From Flagellimonas amoyensis (GTDB taxonomy: Bacteria; Bacteroidota; Bacteroidia; Flavobacteriales; Flavobacteriaceae): 64,000 nucleotides of DNA. The position numbers and the translations under genes are program-made. Shown here piece after piece: positions 27,852-37,137 of the stretch. The stretch is taken from the NCBI RefSeq assembly GCF_003058265.1, contig NZ_QBUK01000001.1:186001-250000 (forward strand), written 5' to 3'. Under the pieces are notes generated by a model. It saw only the letters and a program-made list of their open reading frames with translations. It had not been told where the DNA came from and ran no database searches. Numbering within the stretch: the stretch's first letter is position 1; each line of letters begins with the position of its first letter.

Positions 27852-28627
27852 TGACCCAGATTCTACGTATAGCACTCATACAGTCCCATCTTCATTGGGA
27901 GAACCCGGAACAAAACAGAAAAATGTTCGGGGAGAAAATCCATTCCCTTTCTGAGGATGTCGATTTGGTGGTGCTGCCCGAAATGTTCACCAGTGGGTTT
28001 ACCATGCAGCCAGTGCATATTGACCCCTCCGAAGGAAAGAAAACGGTGGAATGGATGCAGCGATTGGCCCAACAAAAGAACACGGCCATAACGGGGAGTA
28101 TCGTATTTCAGGAAAATGGAAACCAATTCAATCGCCTCTTTTTTGTGGAACCTGACGGAAAGGCCAGTACATATAATAAAAAACACACCTTCACCTTGGC
28201 AGGGGAGGACAAGGTATATGAGGCTGGGAAACAAAAACTGATTGTGGAGTACAAAGGTTTTAAGATTTGCCCGTTGATCTGTTACGATCTTCGCTTTCCG
28301 GTCTGGGCCAGAAATGTGGAAGAGTATGATGTGCTGATCTATGTGGCCAATTGGCCAAAACCCAGAATAGAGGCTTGGGATACACTGCTCAAAGCCCGCG
28401 CCATTGAGAACATGGCGTACTGTGTTGGGGTGAACCGAATCGGCCAAGACCATTTACAGCATGAATATCCCGGACATTCGGCCGTTTATAATGAGTTGGG
28501 AAAACAGATAGCCTATTCCCACGAAGAGGAAACCCTATATGCCACATTGGACAAAGAGCAAATGGAATCTACCCGAAAAAAACTTCGCTTTTTAGAGGAT
28601 AGGGACAATTTTAGTTGGAAAGGATAA
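27851..28627 (+). CDS. Nitrilase family protein, omega-amidase (YafV/Nit2-like)
   Basis: A 258-residue carbon-nitrogen hydrolase with the expected Glu44-Lys110-Cys144 triad (LPEMF, YNKKHTF, LICYDLRFP). The length, the YNKKHTF segment and the RDNF ending resemble the YafV/Nit2 group, which hydrolyses alpha-ketoglutaramate or alpha-ketosuccinamate, toxic by-products of transamination. It is translationally coupled to the ankyrin gene (TAATG). Its last 17 bases overlap the end of the convergent Ig-like lipoprotein gene. Assignment to the family is firm, while the precise substrate is inferred. Confidence 0.9.
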   Translation: MTQILRIALIQSHLHWENPEQNRKMFGEKIHSLSEDVDLVVLPEMFTSGFTMQPVHIDPSEGKKTVEWMQRLAQQKNTAITGSIVFQENGNQFNRLFFVEPDGKASTYNKKHTFTLAGEDKVYEAGKQKLIVEYKGFKICPLICYDLRFPVWARNVEEYDVLIYVANWPKPRIEAWDTLLKARAIENMAYCVGVNRIGQDHLQHEYPGHSAVYNELGKQIAYSHEEETLYATLDKEQMESTRKKLRFLEDRDNFSWKG

Positions 28628-30230
28628 AACTTTCCTCCTTTTCCCAATTGGCCCGAATTTCGATCAAACCCGGATAGTAGCTGATGCGTTCGGGCTGTAT
28701 TTTGTTGAGGAAACTTCCCGTGTCCCATTTCCCGTTTCCGTTCTCGTCAAAAATAACACGGGCCACATAGTTGGACGGTTCAAGGCTGTTGAACTCAAAA
28801 ACTTGGGGTTCCGTGGCAATGATCTCGCGTAGCACATCCCCTTTTTCATTGGTCAATTGTACAATCACAGGATAGGTCACGCTACCGCCGAGGTTCATAC
28901 GGAGTACACCATAATCCGTTAGGCTACTGGTGGAAAAACTATAGTCCAGCGTATCGTTCTGCATTCCGAAAAAATCGGTTATGGCCCCCGGAAGAAACGA
29001 GAAACGGTACTTCTGGTTGGGTTCCACCTCAAAATCAAAATCTACTTTGTTCTCCAAGGTGTCCAGGGCATGGGTATAGGGAATCGGGATGGAATCACTG
29101 ACCATCAGCCCAACCTTGCTGGTGTCCACTTCGGTGATGGGCGTATTGGCGAGCAGGCTAAAAGTGTCTTCCAGATTGAACTTCCCACTGGCAGTGGTGG
29201 ACACTTTTAGGGAATCCAAAGGCAATTTTCTGGTCTTTACGGTGAAAGTGTCGATCATTTTCATCTTATCGTTGGTCACGGTAAAGAGGATGGAATCCAG
29301 ATCGGTGGGGGTCAACCAATAGTTCAGGGTGTCTTTGCCCCGCTCCTTTTGGATGGTGGTCCTCACAGAATCGGGCAAAACGGTCAAAGGGGCTATCCTC
29401 ATGTCCCTGTGGTCGCCCTGAAAACCAAAGATGATCTTGTTCTTGGCCACATAACTGGGAACGGAGGCGATATAATCCGGAACTTCCTTAAAAAGGCTCA
29501 GCACATAGGTGGAGTCCGTAGGTAAGGTGATCGTATCTTGGACATATCCGATCTTGTCCTGCTTTTGGTCGAACATGTTGTTCTTGTTCACATCTTTCAG
29601 CGCGATGAGGGCATATTTCCCTGCCTTGAGGTTTTTGAGCTCGAACAACGGAAGACTGTCCCCGGTATTGGAAATGTAAAGCGGTGGACTTTTATATATA
29701 GTGGAATCGGTATAGGTACTGTCCATTTCATAGAGCATCACACTGATGAACTCTTCCGCCTTTCGGTTATAGGCGTCCTTTACGGCACCTGAAACGGATA
29801 GGGAATCAATATAATCACCTGTGGAGAAAACATAGGTCAAAAATCGGTTGGGGTTGCCCTCATTGTTGTCCACAATGCTCTGCCCAAAGTTGATGGTATA
29901 AGTGGTGTTTTCCCGAAGGGTATCCTTTATGGTCAGTTCAATGTACTTGCTTGGCGTACCTTGGGGGGTGATCACCGCGGGATTCTTAAAAGGAGGGGAG
30001 ACCACCAATTGGTTCTGCACGTCCTGCAGTTTGATGAGCTCGTCAAAATAGAGACGTATTTTCTGGGCCTTGAAATTGATGCTGAAATTTTCGGGCTCCG
30101 TCCGCAACAATTTTGGGGGAGTTATGTCCTTGGGCCCACCACTCGGGGACCCTCTTTTGGCACATTGCCAAAGCGCCAGAACCATGAAGGCGAAGAAAAG
30201 AAATCCCAACACTTTTTTTAAGTACACCAT
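28611..30230 (-). CDS. Ig-like domain lipoprotein
   Basis: A 539-residue protein of the flavobacterial Ig-like group. It starts at ATG 30230 (an upstream in-frame start would precede the signal peptide). The signal ends at a candidate lipobox LWQC. The N-terminal domain, beginning SPSGGPKDITPPKLL, is a bacterial Ig-like (Big_5) fold, and further beta-sandwich domains follow, including a late segment resembling a carrier or prealbumin-like domain. It is presumably attached to the cell envelope. It lies downstream of comF on the same strand with a 65-base gap. Function unknown. Confidence 0.82.
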   Translation of the reverse strand: MVYLKKVLGFLFFAFMVLALWQCAKRGSPSGGPKDITPPKLLRTEPENFSINFKAQKIRLYFDELIKLQDVQNQLVVSPPFKNPAVITPQGTPSKYIELTIKDTLRENTTYTINFGQSIVDNNEGNPNRFLTYVFSTGDYIDSLSVSGAVKDAYNRKAEEFISVMLYEMDSTYTDSTIYKSPPLYISNTGDSLPLFELKNLKAGKYALIALKDVNKNNMFDQKQDKIGYVQDTITLPTDSTYVLSLFKEVPDYIASVPSYVAKNKIIFGFQGDHRDMRIAPLTVLPDSVRTTIQKERGKDTLNYWLTPTDLDSILFTVTNDKMKMIDTFTVKTRKLPLDSLKVSTTASGKFNLEDTFSLLANTPITEVDTSKVGLMVSDSIPIPYTHALDTLENKVDFDFEVEPNQKYRFSFLPGAITDFFGMQNDTLDYSFSTSSLTDYGVLRMNLGGSVTYPVIVQLTNEKGDVLREIIATEPQVFEFNSLEPSNYVARVIFDENGNGKWDTGSFLNKIQPERISYYPGLIEIRANWEKEESFILSN

Positions 30231-30295
30231 GCCTAAAACCAATGTGGGACAAAGAAACAACTAATTTGAAAACTGGGGCAAGGGATTCACAAATT

Positions 30296-31006
30296 TTAAC
30301 CCTGCTGCACCACGGCCATGCTCAATAAGGAAACTTCCATCTCTTCGATCTGGAGCAGGATCCTTGCGCAGGATTCCATGGTAGAACCCGTGGTGATTAC
30401 GTCATCCACCAGAAGCACATGCCTGAAATTGGCATTGCAGTCGGGGTTCAACTGAAAAGCCTCCTTGGAACTTTCCCAACGCAGATGCCTATCTTTTTTG
30501 GTCTGCGATGTTATGTTCACACCCTTTAGGAGGATATCGTCCCTATATTCGGCATGGAGATACTCCGCTATTTTTTGGGCAAAGAGCGCCACTTGGTTGT
30601 AGCCCCTCTTTTTTTGTTTTTTGGGGTGCAATGGAACCGGGACCACCACATCTATCTTTCCGAGCCCCGCATCATTTTGGAGGTGCGAACCGCACCAATC
30701 CCCCAAAAAGCTTCCAATCTCTTCTTGATTTTTGTATTTTAACCAATGGATCAAGTTTTTTACCAAGCCATTTTTGGGAAAAAAAATGAACGAAGCAGCC
30801 TTTTTTATCGGTATTCTACCATAAAATATACGATCTACTGCGTTTTCTTCCAGAAAGTTATGATCGGTGAGTGGCACATCATGTCGACAAACTGCACACA
30901 AAATGTGTTCTCCCCTAAATAATTGGGCATTACATCCAAAACATGCCCTCGGCAATAGGATGTTGTTAATCTCGTTTATTATCTTAGCCAACCTTTTTGG
31001 TGTCAA
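30296..31006 (-). CDS. ComF family phosphoribosyltransferase-like protein
   Basis: A 236-residue protein with an N-terminal zinc-finger-like CFGC...CAVC (about residues 22-40) and a C-terminal phosphoribosyltransferase fold with the PRPP loop LLVDDVITTGST. ComF proteins are needed for late steps of DNA uptake in transformable bacteria and bind the ComFA helicase, but occur widely. The start must be TTG 31006, since a stop codon lies two codons upstream and no ATG occurs before the zinc finger. It is divergent from the coiled-coil gene and their 5' ends are only 32 bases apart. Confidence 0.9.
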   Translation of the reverse strand: MTPKRLAKIINEINNILLPRACFGCNAQLFRGEHILCAVCRHDVPLTDHNFLEENAVDRIFYGRIPIKKAASFIFFPKNGLVKNLIHWLKYKNQEEIGSFLGDWCGSHLQNDAGLGKIDVVVPVPLHPKKQKKRGYNQVALFAQKIAEYLHAEYRDDILLKGVNITSQTKKDRHLRWESSKEAFQLNPDCNANFRHVLLVDDVITTGSTMESCARILLQIEEMEVSLLSMAVVQQG

Positions 31007-31038
31007 ATCTTATACGCGTTAGAGTAGTCTGTCAACCC

Positions 31039-31935
31039 ATGAACCCCCAAGATAACAATTTCAACTACAAGATTATCTTTGCTGCGCTTGTTGCGGTAAT
31101 CGTGGGTATTTTGATAGCCTTCTATTACAGTTATGCACAATCCAAGAACCAAATGTCCTTTTTGGAGCAGGAGAAATCCCTTTTGGTGAAGGACCTTACC
31201 CTGATGAAGGCCGAAGTGGACCGCTTGTCGGGGCTCAATGAGGTGAACGATATCGAACTGCAGACCTCAAGGTTCAAGGTGCAGCAATTGTTGGATTCCG
31301 TGGGCCGATTGAACTTCAGCATCACCAAATTGAAGGAAACCCGAAAAGAACTTCTCAAACTGGAGAACCGATTTGATAGCCTAAAACTCAAGAACAATTT
31401 TCTTAGGTACAACAATAGTCTTCTGGCCAATCGCTACGAAGAGACCCGCAAGCAGCTTGAGGATATGAGGGGAAGGGCCAGCAACATGGAGCGCACAGAA
31501 TCCTTGCTTCGGGAAACCAACAAGGAGCTCACCCGGGAGCTCAAGATCAAAAGCTACCTGAAACTGCAGGACGCCGAAGGGAGTGGCTTTAGGTTAAGGG
31601 CAGGTAGGCCCATCAAGACGAACAAGGCCTCCACGATTGAAAAATTGCGGGGCTGTGTCACCATTTTGAGTGACGCCAATGAAAAAGGGGACATCAAGAT
31701 CCTGTATCTCCAATTTATGGACCCGAGCATGGCCGTTATCGAGGACAATGCCAATACCATTTCCGTGAGCGGGAACACCTACAGCAAGAAAGTGGAGATC
31801 GTGTACACCGGAAAGGAAATCAGTATTTGCGATGCCATAACCGTTCCCGAGGCATCATTGGTGGAGGGAATCTACACCTTGAATGTGTTTGAGGACGAAA
31901 GATTGCTTGCCTCCACTGAATTTCAGTTGAAATAG
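31039..31935 (+). CDS. Single-pass coiled-coil membrane protein
   Basis: A 298-residue protein with one transmembrane helix (about residues 10-30), a long coiled coil (about 35-175) rich in Leu, Lys and Glu, and a compact C-terminal beta-rich domain (about 185-298). ATG 31039 places the helix near the N terminus; an earlier in-frame GTG would add fourteen residues. Flavobacterial homologues are often labelled chromosome partitioning protein ParA, but I see no Walker motif, so that label is not supported. It is followed after 36 bases by glyS. Confidence 0.8.
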   Translation: MNPQDNNFNYKIIFAALVAVIVGILIAFYYSYAQSKNQMSFLEQEKSLLVKDLTLMKAEVDRLSGLNEVNDIELQTSRFKVQQLLDSVGRLNFSITKLKETRKELLKLENRFDSLKLKNNFLRYNNSLLANRYEETRKQLEDMRGRASNMERTESLLRETNKELTRELKIKSYLKLQDAEGSGFRLRAGRPIKTNKASTIEKLRGCVTILSDANEKGDIKILYLQFMDPSMAVIEDNANTISVSGNTYSKKVEIVYTGKEISICDAITVPEASLVEGIYTLNVFEDERLLASTEFQLK

Positions 31936-31971
31936 CGTATTTCTTTTTGGGTAAAATTCTATTTTTGCCCA

Positions 31972-33513
31972 ATGGCAAATCAGGAAGACATTTTTAAGAA
32001 GGTAATCTCCCATGCGAAGGAATACGGCTACGTGTTCCAATCCAGTGAGATTTATGATGGACTCAGCGCAGTGTATGACTATGGACAGAACGGTGCCGAG
32101 CTAAAGAAAAACATTCGCGAATATTGGTGGAAGGCCATGGTGCAGCTCAACGAGAATATTGTGGGCATCGATGCCGCCATTTTTATGCACCCCACCACTT
32201 GGAAGGCCTCTGGCCACGTGGATGCCTTCAACGACCCCTTGATCGATAACAAGGATTCCAAAAAAAGATACCGTGCCGACGTTTTGATCGAGGACCATGT
32301 GGCCAAGATCGAAGCGAAGATCGACAAAGAAGTGGCCAAGGCCGAAAAATGTTTTGGTGACAGTTTTGATAAAGAACAATTTTTGTCCACCAACCAACGT
32401 GTCGTGGAATACCAGGCCCAGGCCGATACCATTCTGAAGCGCATGGCAAGGTCCTTGGAAAAAGAAGATCTTGCCGATGTGAAGGCCCTGATCGAAGAGT
32501 TGGAAATCGTTTGTCCCATTTCCGGTTCCAAAAACTGGACGGATGTAAAACAGTTCAACCTGATGTTCGGAACCAAATTGGGAGCCTCTGCCGACAGTGC
32601 CATGGACCTTTACCTTAGGCCAGAGACCGCACAAGGTATTTTTGTCAACTTTTTGAACGTTCAGAAAAGTGGGCGTATGAAGATTCCCTTTGGGATTGCC
32701 CAAACGGGGAAAGCCTTCCGTAACGAAATCGTGGCCCGTCAGTTCATTTTCCGGATGAGGGAGTTTGAACAGATGGAAATGCAATTCTTCATCAAACCGG
32801 GTACCCAAAAGGAGTGGTACGAGGCTTGGAAGGAAAAACGGATGAAGTGGCACCTTTCGCTAGGGATGGGAGGCGACAATTATCGTTTCCACGACCATGA
32901 AAAATTGGCCCACTACGCCGATGCCGCTGCAGATATCGAATTCAAGTTCCCATTCGGGTTCAAGGAGTTGGAAGGAATCCACTCCCGAACCGATTTCGAT
33001 TTGGGCGCCCACGAAAAATATTCCGGAAAAAAATTACAGTACTTCGATCCAGAGTTGAACGAAAGCTACGTGCCCTACGTCCTTGAAACCTCCATTGGTT
33101 TGGACCGTATGTTCTTGGCCGTTTTCTCCAATTCATTGCAAGAAGAGGAACTCGAGAACGGTACCACTCGTACCGTTCTGAAAATTCCCGCCGTGTTGGC
33201 GCCCAACAAAGTGGCCGTTCTTCCTTTGCTGAAACGTGACGGACTTCCTGAAGTCGCCCAAAAACTGGTGGATGATTTGAAATGGGATTTCAATGTGGAT
33301 TACGATGAAAAGGACGCCGTAGGCCGTCGTTACCGTCGTCAAGATGCAGCAGGAACGCCATTCTGTGTCACTGTGGACCATCAAACCTTGGAAGATGATA
33401 CGGTTACCATCCGCCATCGGGATACCATGGAGCAAAGTCGGGTGAAATTGTCCGAAGTGAAGGACATCATCTCCAAAGAGGTGGACATGCGCTACTGGCT
33501 GCAGAAAATCTAA
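31972..33513 (+). CDS. glyS: Glycine-tRNA ligase, single-chain dimeric type
   Basis: A 513-residue class II aminoacyl-tRNA synthetase of the homodimeric type, charging tRNA-Gly. Motif 2 is visible as FRNEIVARQFIFRMREFEQME and motif 3 as GLDRMFLAVFSNS, followed by the anticodon-binding domain (about residues 395-513). Length is normal. A TATTTTTG box ends five bases before the ATG. The last 28 coding bases have an imperfect second copy 1.3 kb downstream, beyond an inserted acyltransferase gene, which indicates past recombination at this gene end. The protein itself is intact. Confidence 0.97.
   Translation: MANQEDIFKKVISHAKEYGYVFQSSEIYDGLSAVYDYGQNGAELKKNIREYWWKAMVQLNENIVGIDAAIFMHPTTWKASGHVDAFNDPLIDNKDSKKRYRADVLIEDHVAKIEAKIDKEVAKAEKCFGDSFDKEQFLSTNQRVVEYQAQADTILKRMARSLEKEDLADVKALIEELEIVCPISGSKNWTDVKQFNLMFGTKLGASADSAMDLYLRPETAQGIFVNFLNVQKSGRMKIPFGIAQTGKAFRNEIVARQFIFRMREFEQMEMQFFIKPGTQKEWYEAWKEKRMKWHLSLGMGGDNYRFHDHEKLAHYADAAADIEFKFPFGFKELEGIHSRTDFDLGAHEKYSGKKLQYFDPELNESYVPYVLETSIGLDRMFLAVFSNSLQEEELENGTTRTVLKIPAVLAPNKVAVLPLLKRDGLPEVAQKLVDDLKWDFNVDYDEKDAVGRRYRRQDAAGTPFCVTVDHQTLEDDTVTIRHRDTMEQSRVKLSEVKDIISKEVDMRYWLQKI
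33484..33511 (+). repeat. Direct repeat, glyS 3' end copy 1
   Basis: The last coding bases of glyS (encoding DMRYWLQKI). It matches 34811-34838 at 26 of 28 positions. See the second copy for its interpretation. Confidence 0.9.
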
Positions 33514-33543
33514 ATCAACAACAGGCACATAGTCTGTACAAAA

Positions 33544-34638
33544 TTAAGCTTTGATCTGGATTGATTTTTTCTCTCTAAACTTTTCCTTGAGGTTTAAAAA
33601 GTGAGATTCAAAATATCTAAAAGATATGTGTGAAATCAATATCGTCAGGAGAACGCTGGAGATATTAATAAGAACAATTGTTTGCCAGTCTTTTAGTGAA
33701 ACTATGTTTTGAATTCTTAGAAAAACGAATAAGACAAAAGTAACAACGATCATGTGGTACATATAAATGCCATACGAAATCTGTCCCAGATAATTTAGAG
33801 CTTTCGATTTGATGGTAAATACGCTATCATTGGCAATATTCACAATGAAGAGGTTGAATATGATAAGTTCAAAACCATTGCGAGCCAAGTCATTTTGAAA
33901 GAAAAACAGATCTGTTGTGAAAAATAAAAAAAAGACAAGGTAAACGCATAACCTTAAATATGCCGAAGAGAAATGTACTTGAATGTTCATTCTTTGCATT
34001 ATGGCGACCACCCCTCCTGCCGACATAAAGAAATAGAAAAATCGAAACGACTTTAGGAAAGAGAAAAGAGGCGTGTGGAACAAGATGAAATAGGTGAAAG
34101 TGAAAATCAAAAGATATTTATAATACCTTTTGATAGGTAGTATGCTCAGCAAAGGGGCTACCATCAAATAAAATTGTTCCTCAATACCAATTGACCAAAG
34201 AACATCGAGGATTGCTCCAGGGCCGTAAAGCGACTTGAAAACATTCGGTAAAAACCCAATGCACCATGCCATACCCTCCAACACATTGTAATTTGTATCA
34301 TAAGGAACATTAAGGGCCGGTAGCAAATAGTGATAGAAGAAAAATCCAAAAAAGAGCACCAAATAATAAACAGGGTATAACCTTAGGATTCTTCGGGTAT
34401 AAAAATTCTTAATGTTTATCGAGCCAAATTTCTTTTTCTCATCATAGATCAACCCTATGATCAAATACCCGCTTAAGGCAAAAAAAACATGGACAGCAGC
34501 AGACCCTCTATGAAAGATGGGAGAGTCTGAAAAGTTTGGCAACCCTACGGTGTTGGAAATCAATGGAATATGACCAATTACAACACATAGCGCTAAAAAA
34601 CCACGTAACGGATCAATGTTACTAATTCTGTTTTTCAT
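33544..34638 (-). CDS. Membrane acyltransferase (acyltransferase 3 family)
   Basis: A 364-residue integral membrane protein with about ten predicted helices and the acyltransferase-3 opening NIDPLRGFLALCVVIGHI, carrying the conserved Arg and His near the first helix. Family members transfer acetyl or other acyl groups to sugars of lipopolysaccharide, exopolysaccharide or other glycans. The gene runs against glyS and is clearly more AT-rich than its neighbours. It sits between two copies of the glyS tail, so it was probably acquired by an insertion at the end of glyS. No glycan genes are adjacent, and the acceptor is unknown. Confidence 0.9.
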   Translation of the reverse strand: MKNRISNIDPLRGFLALCVVIGHIPLISNTVGLPNFSDSPIFHRGSAAVHVFFALSGYLIIGLIYDEKKKFGSINIKNFYTRRILRLYPVYYLVLFFGFFFYHYLLPALNVPYDTNYNVLEGMAWCIGFLPNVFKSLYGPGAILDVLWSIGIEEQFYLMVAPLLSILPIKRYYKYLLIFTFTYFILFHTPLFSFLKSFRFFYFFMSAGGVVAIMQRMNIQVHFSSAYLRLCVYLVFFLFFTTDLFFFQNDLARNGFELIIFNLFIVNIANDSVFTIKSKALNYLGQISYGIYMYHMIVVTFVLFVFLRIQNIVSLKDWQTIVLINISSVLLTILISHISFRYFESHFLNLKEKFREKKSIQIKA

Positions 34639-34810
34639 GTAGATAGGGGTTGGATTTTAGCTCGAAAGGTAACCTATAAATATATCTTCAATAACTAATA
34701 ATCTATGATTTACCGATTAATTGGATTAACGTCTTATTTGAAATCTGTAAAGTAGGTTTTATGATGTTATTGCAAAGTACATTTAATACATTAATATAGT
34801 TTTACAGACT

Positions 34811-34838
34811 GACATGCACTACTGGTTGCAGAAAATCT
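34811..34838 (+). repeat. Direct repeat, displaced copy of the glyS 3' end
   Basis: It encodes DMHYWLQKI followed by TGA and differs from the true glyS end at two bases, one silent. No reading frame leads into it. It most likely marks the far edge of a DNA insertion of about 1.3 kb that carried or regenerated a glyS tail. Confidence 0.85.
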
Positions 34839-34892
34839 GATTTTTCAAATTGACCTTTTTAAGTTATGAGCTGCAATGTTTCCTCGGGGAGA

Positions 34893-35549
34893 CTATTGTT
34901 GGTTTTCCTTTTGTTTTTTATACAGGAGATAGGAATGTACAATGGGGACCAATGCCAGGACTCCGGTAATGGACATGAACACGATAAAGTTGGTTTTTTG
35001 ATCTAAGATCAAACTGAAAAGTACCACCACAATACCCCCAACAAACCAGATTTTGCCCGCCGTTTTGTGGGTTTCCTTCCAAACGTACTCGCTCTCCAGT
35101 GTCCATGGAGTTCGGATGCCGATAAAATAATTGGCCTTCAAGGTCTTGAAATAATTGCCAAGAATGATAAAAAGCACGCCCATCATCAGCAGGATATAGC
35201 TGGGATTGGACCAAGTTTGGTTCTTGGCCGTGTAGAGGACGATGAGCGCCAGTATGGACATGAAAACGGTCAGCAAAAGCTTTAGCGTATAGTACTTGTT
35301 GCCCATTTTGTGCAATTGCTTTTTCGGGTCGATGTAGGGAACAACCAAGAAGATCACATAGATCAGCAAGGGCATCATGATGGGGATCATGATGAGTTCC
35401 GATTTGTCGCCATAGCGGTCCACCTCTCCTTTGATGTTGTAGTGCAAGGGCACCTGTTCGGGCAGTTGGTTCCATATATAGGCCAGGTACAGAAAGGGAA
35501 GCAACACAATGCCGATCAGGGGCAGTTCTTTGGTTAGTTTCATGGTCAT
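34893..35549 (-). CDS. SdpI/DUF1648 family membrane protein
   Basis: A 218-residue membrane protein with an N-terminal DUF1648 helix pair (segment PLHYNIKGEVDRYGDKS) and a C-terminal SdpI-type domain (GNYFKTLKANYFIGIRTPWTL), about six helices in all. SdpI in Bacillus gives immunity to the SdpC toxin and acts with the ArsR-type repressor SdpR. Here an ArsR-type gene lies directly upstream and the two overlap by four bases (ATGA), which supports ATG 35549 as start. No SdpC-like toxin gene is present. It may serve general envelope protection. Confidence 0.88.
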   Translation of the reverse strand: MTMKLTKELPLIGIVLLPFLYLAYIWNQLPEQVPLHYNIKGEVDRYGDKSELIMIPIMMPLLIYVIFLVVPYIDPKKQLHKMGNKYYTLKLLLTVFMSILALIVLYTAKNQTWSNPSYILLMMGVLFIILGNYFKTLKANYFIGIRTPWTLESEYVWKETHKTAGKIWFVGGIVVVLFSLILDQKTNFIVFMSITGVLALVPIVHSYLLYKKQKENQQ

Positions 35550-35800
35550 TTCTTTAAAGTTAGTATCCAATTGAGCAAATCTTCCAAAATGGTGGTGTTG
35601 AGGGAATATTCCACAAACTGTCCCTTTTTTTCGCTGGTCACCAAGTTGGCCTGGCGCAAAATGTCCAAGTGGTGCGAAATGCTGGGCTTGGAAATATTGA
35701 ACCGTTCGGCAATCTCCCCTGCGTTCATGTCCCTTTCCTTGAGCAGTTCCACGATCTGCCGTCGGGTTTCATCGTTCAGGGCCTTGAAGAGGGAATTCAT
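35546..35800 (-). CDS. ArsR family winged-helix repressor (SdpR-like)
   Basis: An 84-residue winged helix-turn-helix protein: ALNDETRRQIVELLKE, then the recognition helix region FNISKPSISHHLDILRQANLV, then the wing. No cysteine pair for metal sensing is present, so it is not an arsenic-type sensor. Translationally coupled to the SdpI-like gene, it is expected to repress its own operon, as SdpR does. The AT-rich interval upstream (35801-35892) would hold the operator. Confidence 0.9.
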   Translation of the reverse strand: MNSLFKALNDETRRQIVELLKERDMNAGEIAERFNISKPSISHHLDILRQANLVTSEKKGQFVEYSLNTTILEDLLNWILTLKK

Positions 35801-35892
35801 TTTATTAGTTATTTAGATAAATATCTAAATATTAAACGAGATTTCAAAACAACTTGAATTTTTTTAAAGGGTTGACCAAAAGAATTTTAAAA

Positions 35893-36417
35893 TCAACCTT
35901 CCCCCACCATCTCCACCAACTTGTTGATGGTATTCAGGTTTCTCGCCGTCATGGTCACGCCTGGCAAAGCCTTGCCGATTTTTTCCACCAATTTGGAACG
36001 GCCGATGCCTTCTGGCGCGTAGAGGTAAAATACCTTTTCGATTAGGATATACCGCTCGCTGTCAGCTTTTAAGGAATCCAACAGCGCTTCATCAAAAATC
36101 TCGGGTTCTTTGTCCAGAAAAAAATAATGGATGGTCTTCCCTTGGTCGCTGTCGTAGGGGCAATTGGCCACGGCACCCATGAGTTCGTCCCTATCCAGCA
36201 CAAAAATGTAGGGCACAAACCCAAACTGCTGTGCTATGAGTTCCCCAATTTCCTGTGTGGGCCTTTGTGCGCTTTCAAAAACCACATTCCCACTTTGGAT
36301 GTAGGTCCTGACATTGGAGAATCCATTGGATTCCATCAACAGTTTAAGTTCCTTCATGGGGACACTATGTTTCCCACCAACATTGATGCCTCTTAACAGC
36401 GCAATCCAAGTTTTCAT
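35893..36417 (-). CDS. DUF1697 domain-containing protein
   Basis: A 174-residue cytoplasmic protein matching the DUF1697 family from start to end: WIALLRGINVGGKHSVPM at the N terminus, VRTYIQSGNVVF, then a C-terminal segment TMTARNLNTINKLVEM. The family is widespread, of normal length here, and has no established function. It is monocistronic by its spacing to both neighbours. Confidence 0.92.
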   Translation of the reverse strand: MKTWIALLRGINVGGKHSVPMKELKLLMESNGFSNVRTYIQSGNVVFESAQRPTQEIGELIAQQFGFVPYIFVLDRDELMGAVANCPYDSDQGKTIHYFFLDKEPEIFDEALLDSLKADSERYILIEKVFYLYAPEGIGRSKLVEKIGKALPGVTMTARNLNTINKLVEMVGEG

Positions 36418-36463
36418 TTGATGTGTTTTTCTAAAATGGATAAAAAGGAAAAGGTAATCAATT

Positions 36464-37012
36464 TTACAGACTCTTCAAGAACGTGTCCGTATCCATGATC
36501 TGGGCAAATTCATCCTTCAGGTTGGCCAGTTCGGTGTGGTAGATGAGGTCGGCACCATACACTTTTCCGTTCACCCCCACTTTGTCAAAGGCCGCGGTGG
36601 CATCCGAGACCAAAACAACAGCAAAACCCATATTGGCCGCCATCCGTACCGAAGTGGAGATACAGTGTTCCACGGTTAGCCCAACCATCACAAGTTCGGA
36701 AATGCCCATGGCCCTGAGCTGGGCCTCAAGATTGGTACCGATAAAGGCACTGTTCACATTTTTGGCAAAAATGGGCTCACCGTTGATGGGCTGTACCAAC
36801 GGGTGTATCGTATTCCCCTTTTTGGTGGGGTGCAATGGGGAAGCGGGGTTGGTGGAATCGTGCTTCACATGGAACACGGGCCATTGTTTTTCCCTAAAGG
36901 CCAACAAGATTTTCCGGCAATTTTCCTCGGCCATGGGATTATTGCGCTCTGTGCCATAAAAGGCCATTTCCTGTAGCCCAAGTTGAATGTCGATCAGAAC
37001 AAGTGCCGTCAT
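36464..37012 (-). CDS. Isochorismatase-family cysteine hydrolase
   Basis: A 182-residue hydrolase. The triad is visible as Asp in LVLIDIQLG, a lysine in FAKNVNSAF and the nucleophile Cys in VGLTVEHCISTSVRMA. The family includes nicotinamidases, ureidoacrylate hydrolases and carbamoyl hydrolases; residues that would fix the substrate are not distinctive here. ATG 37012 is chosen because the protein fold begins directly after it, whereas an upstream in-frame start adds 31 residues without similarity. Its 5' end is 125 bases from the divergent xth gene. Confidence 0.88.
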   Translation of the reverse strand: MTALVLIDIQLGLQEMAFYGTERNNPMAEENCRKILLAFREKQWPVFHVKHDSTNPASPLHPTKKGNTIHPLVQPINGEPIFAKNVNSAFIGTNLEAQLRAMGISELVMVGLTVEHCISTSVRMAANMGFAVVLVSDATAAFDKVGVNGKVYGADLIYHTELANLKDEFAQIMDTDTFLKSL

Positions 37013-37137
37013 ACGGTTGTGTTTGGACTTAAAATTACGACAAAAGGAACAGTAATCTGTTTTTGGAATGGTGCCATTGTCAAATTCAATTTTAAGAAGA
37101 GGCATACAATGGCTATTTTTAGGAAAAATTTGAAAGG

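Noticed and set aside
31039..31935. ParA-type chromosome partitioning ATPase
   Set aside because: No Walker A or other ATPase motif; the protein is a membrane helix plus coiled coil.
33514..34810. Complete integrative element at glyS
   Set aside because: No integrase, transposase or inverted ends are present, only the duplicated tail and one cargo gene, so I report an insertion footprint and not an element.
34872..34885. GCAATGTTTCCTCG shared with the DinB-like gene near 24363
   Set aside because: Fourteen matching bases without flanking similarity or structure; likely chance.
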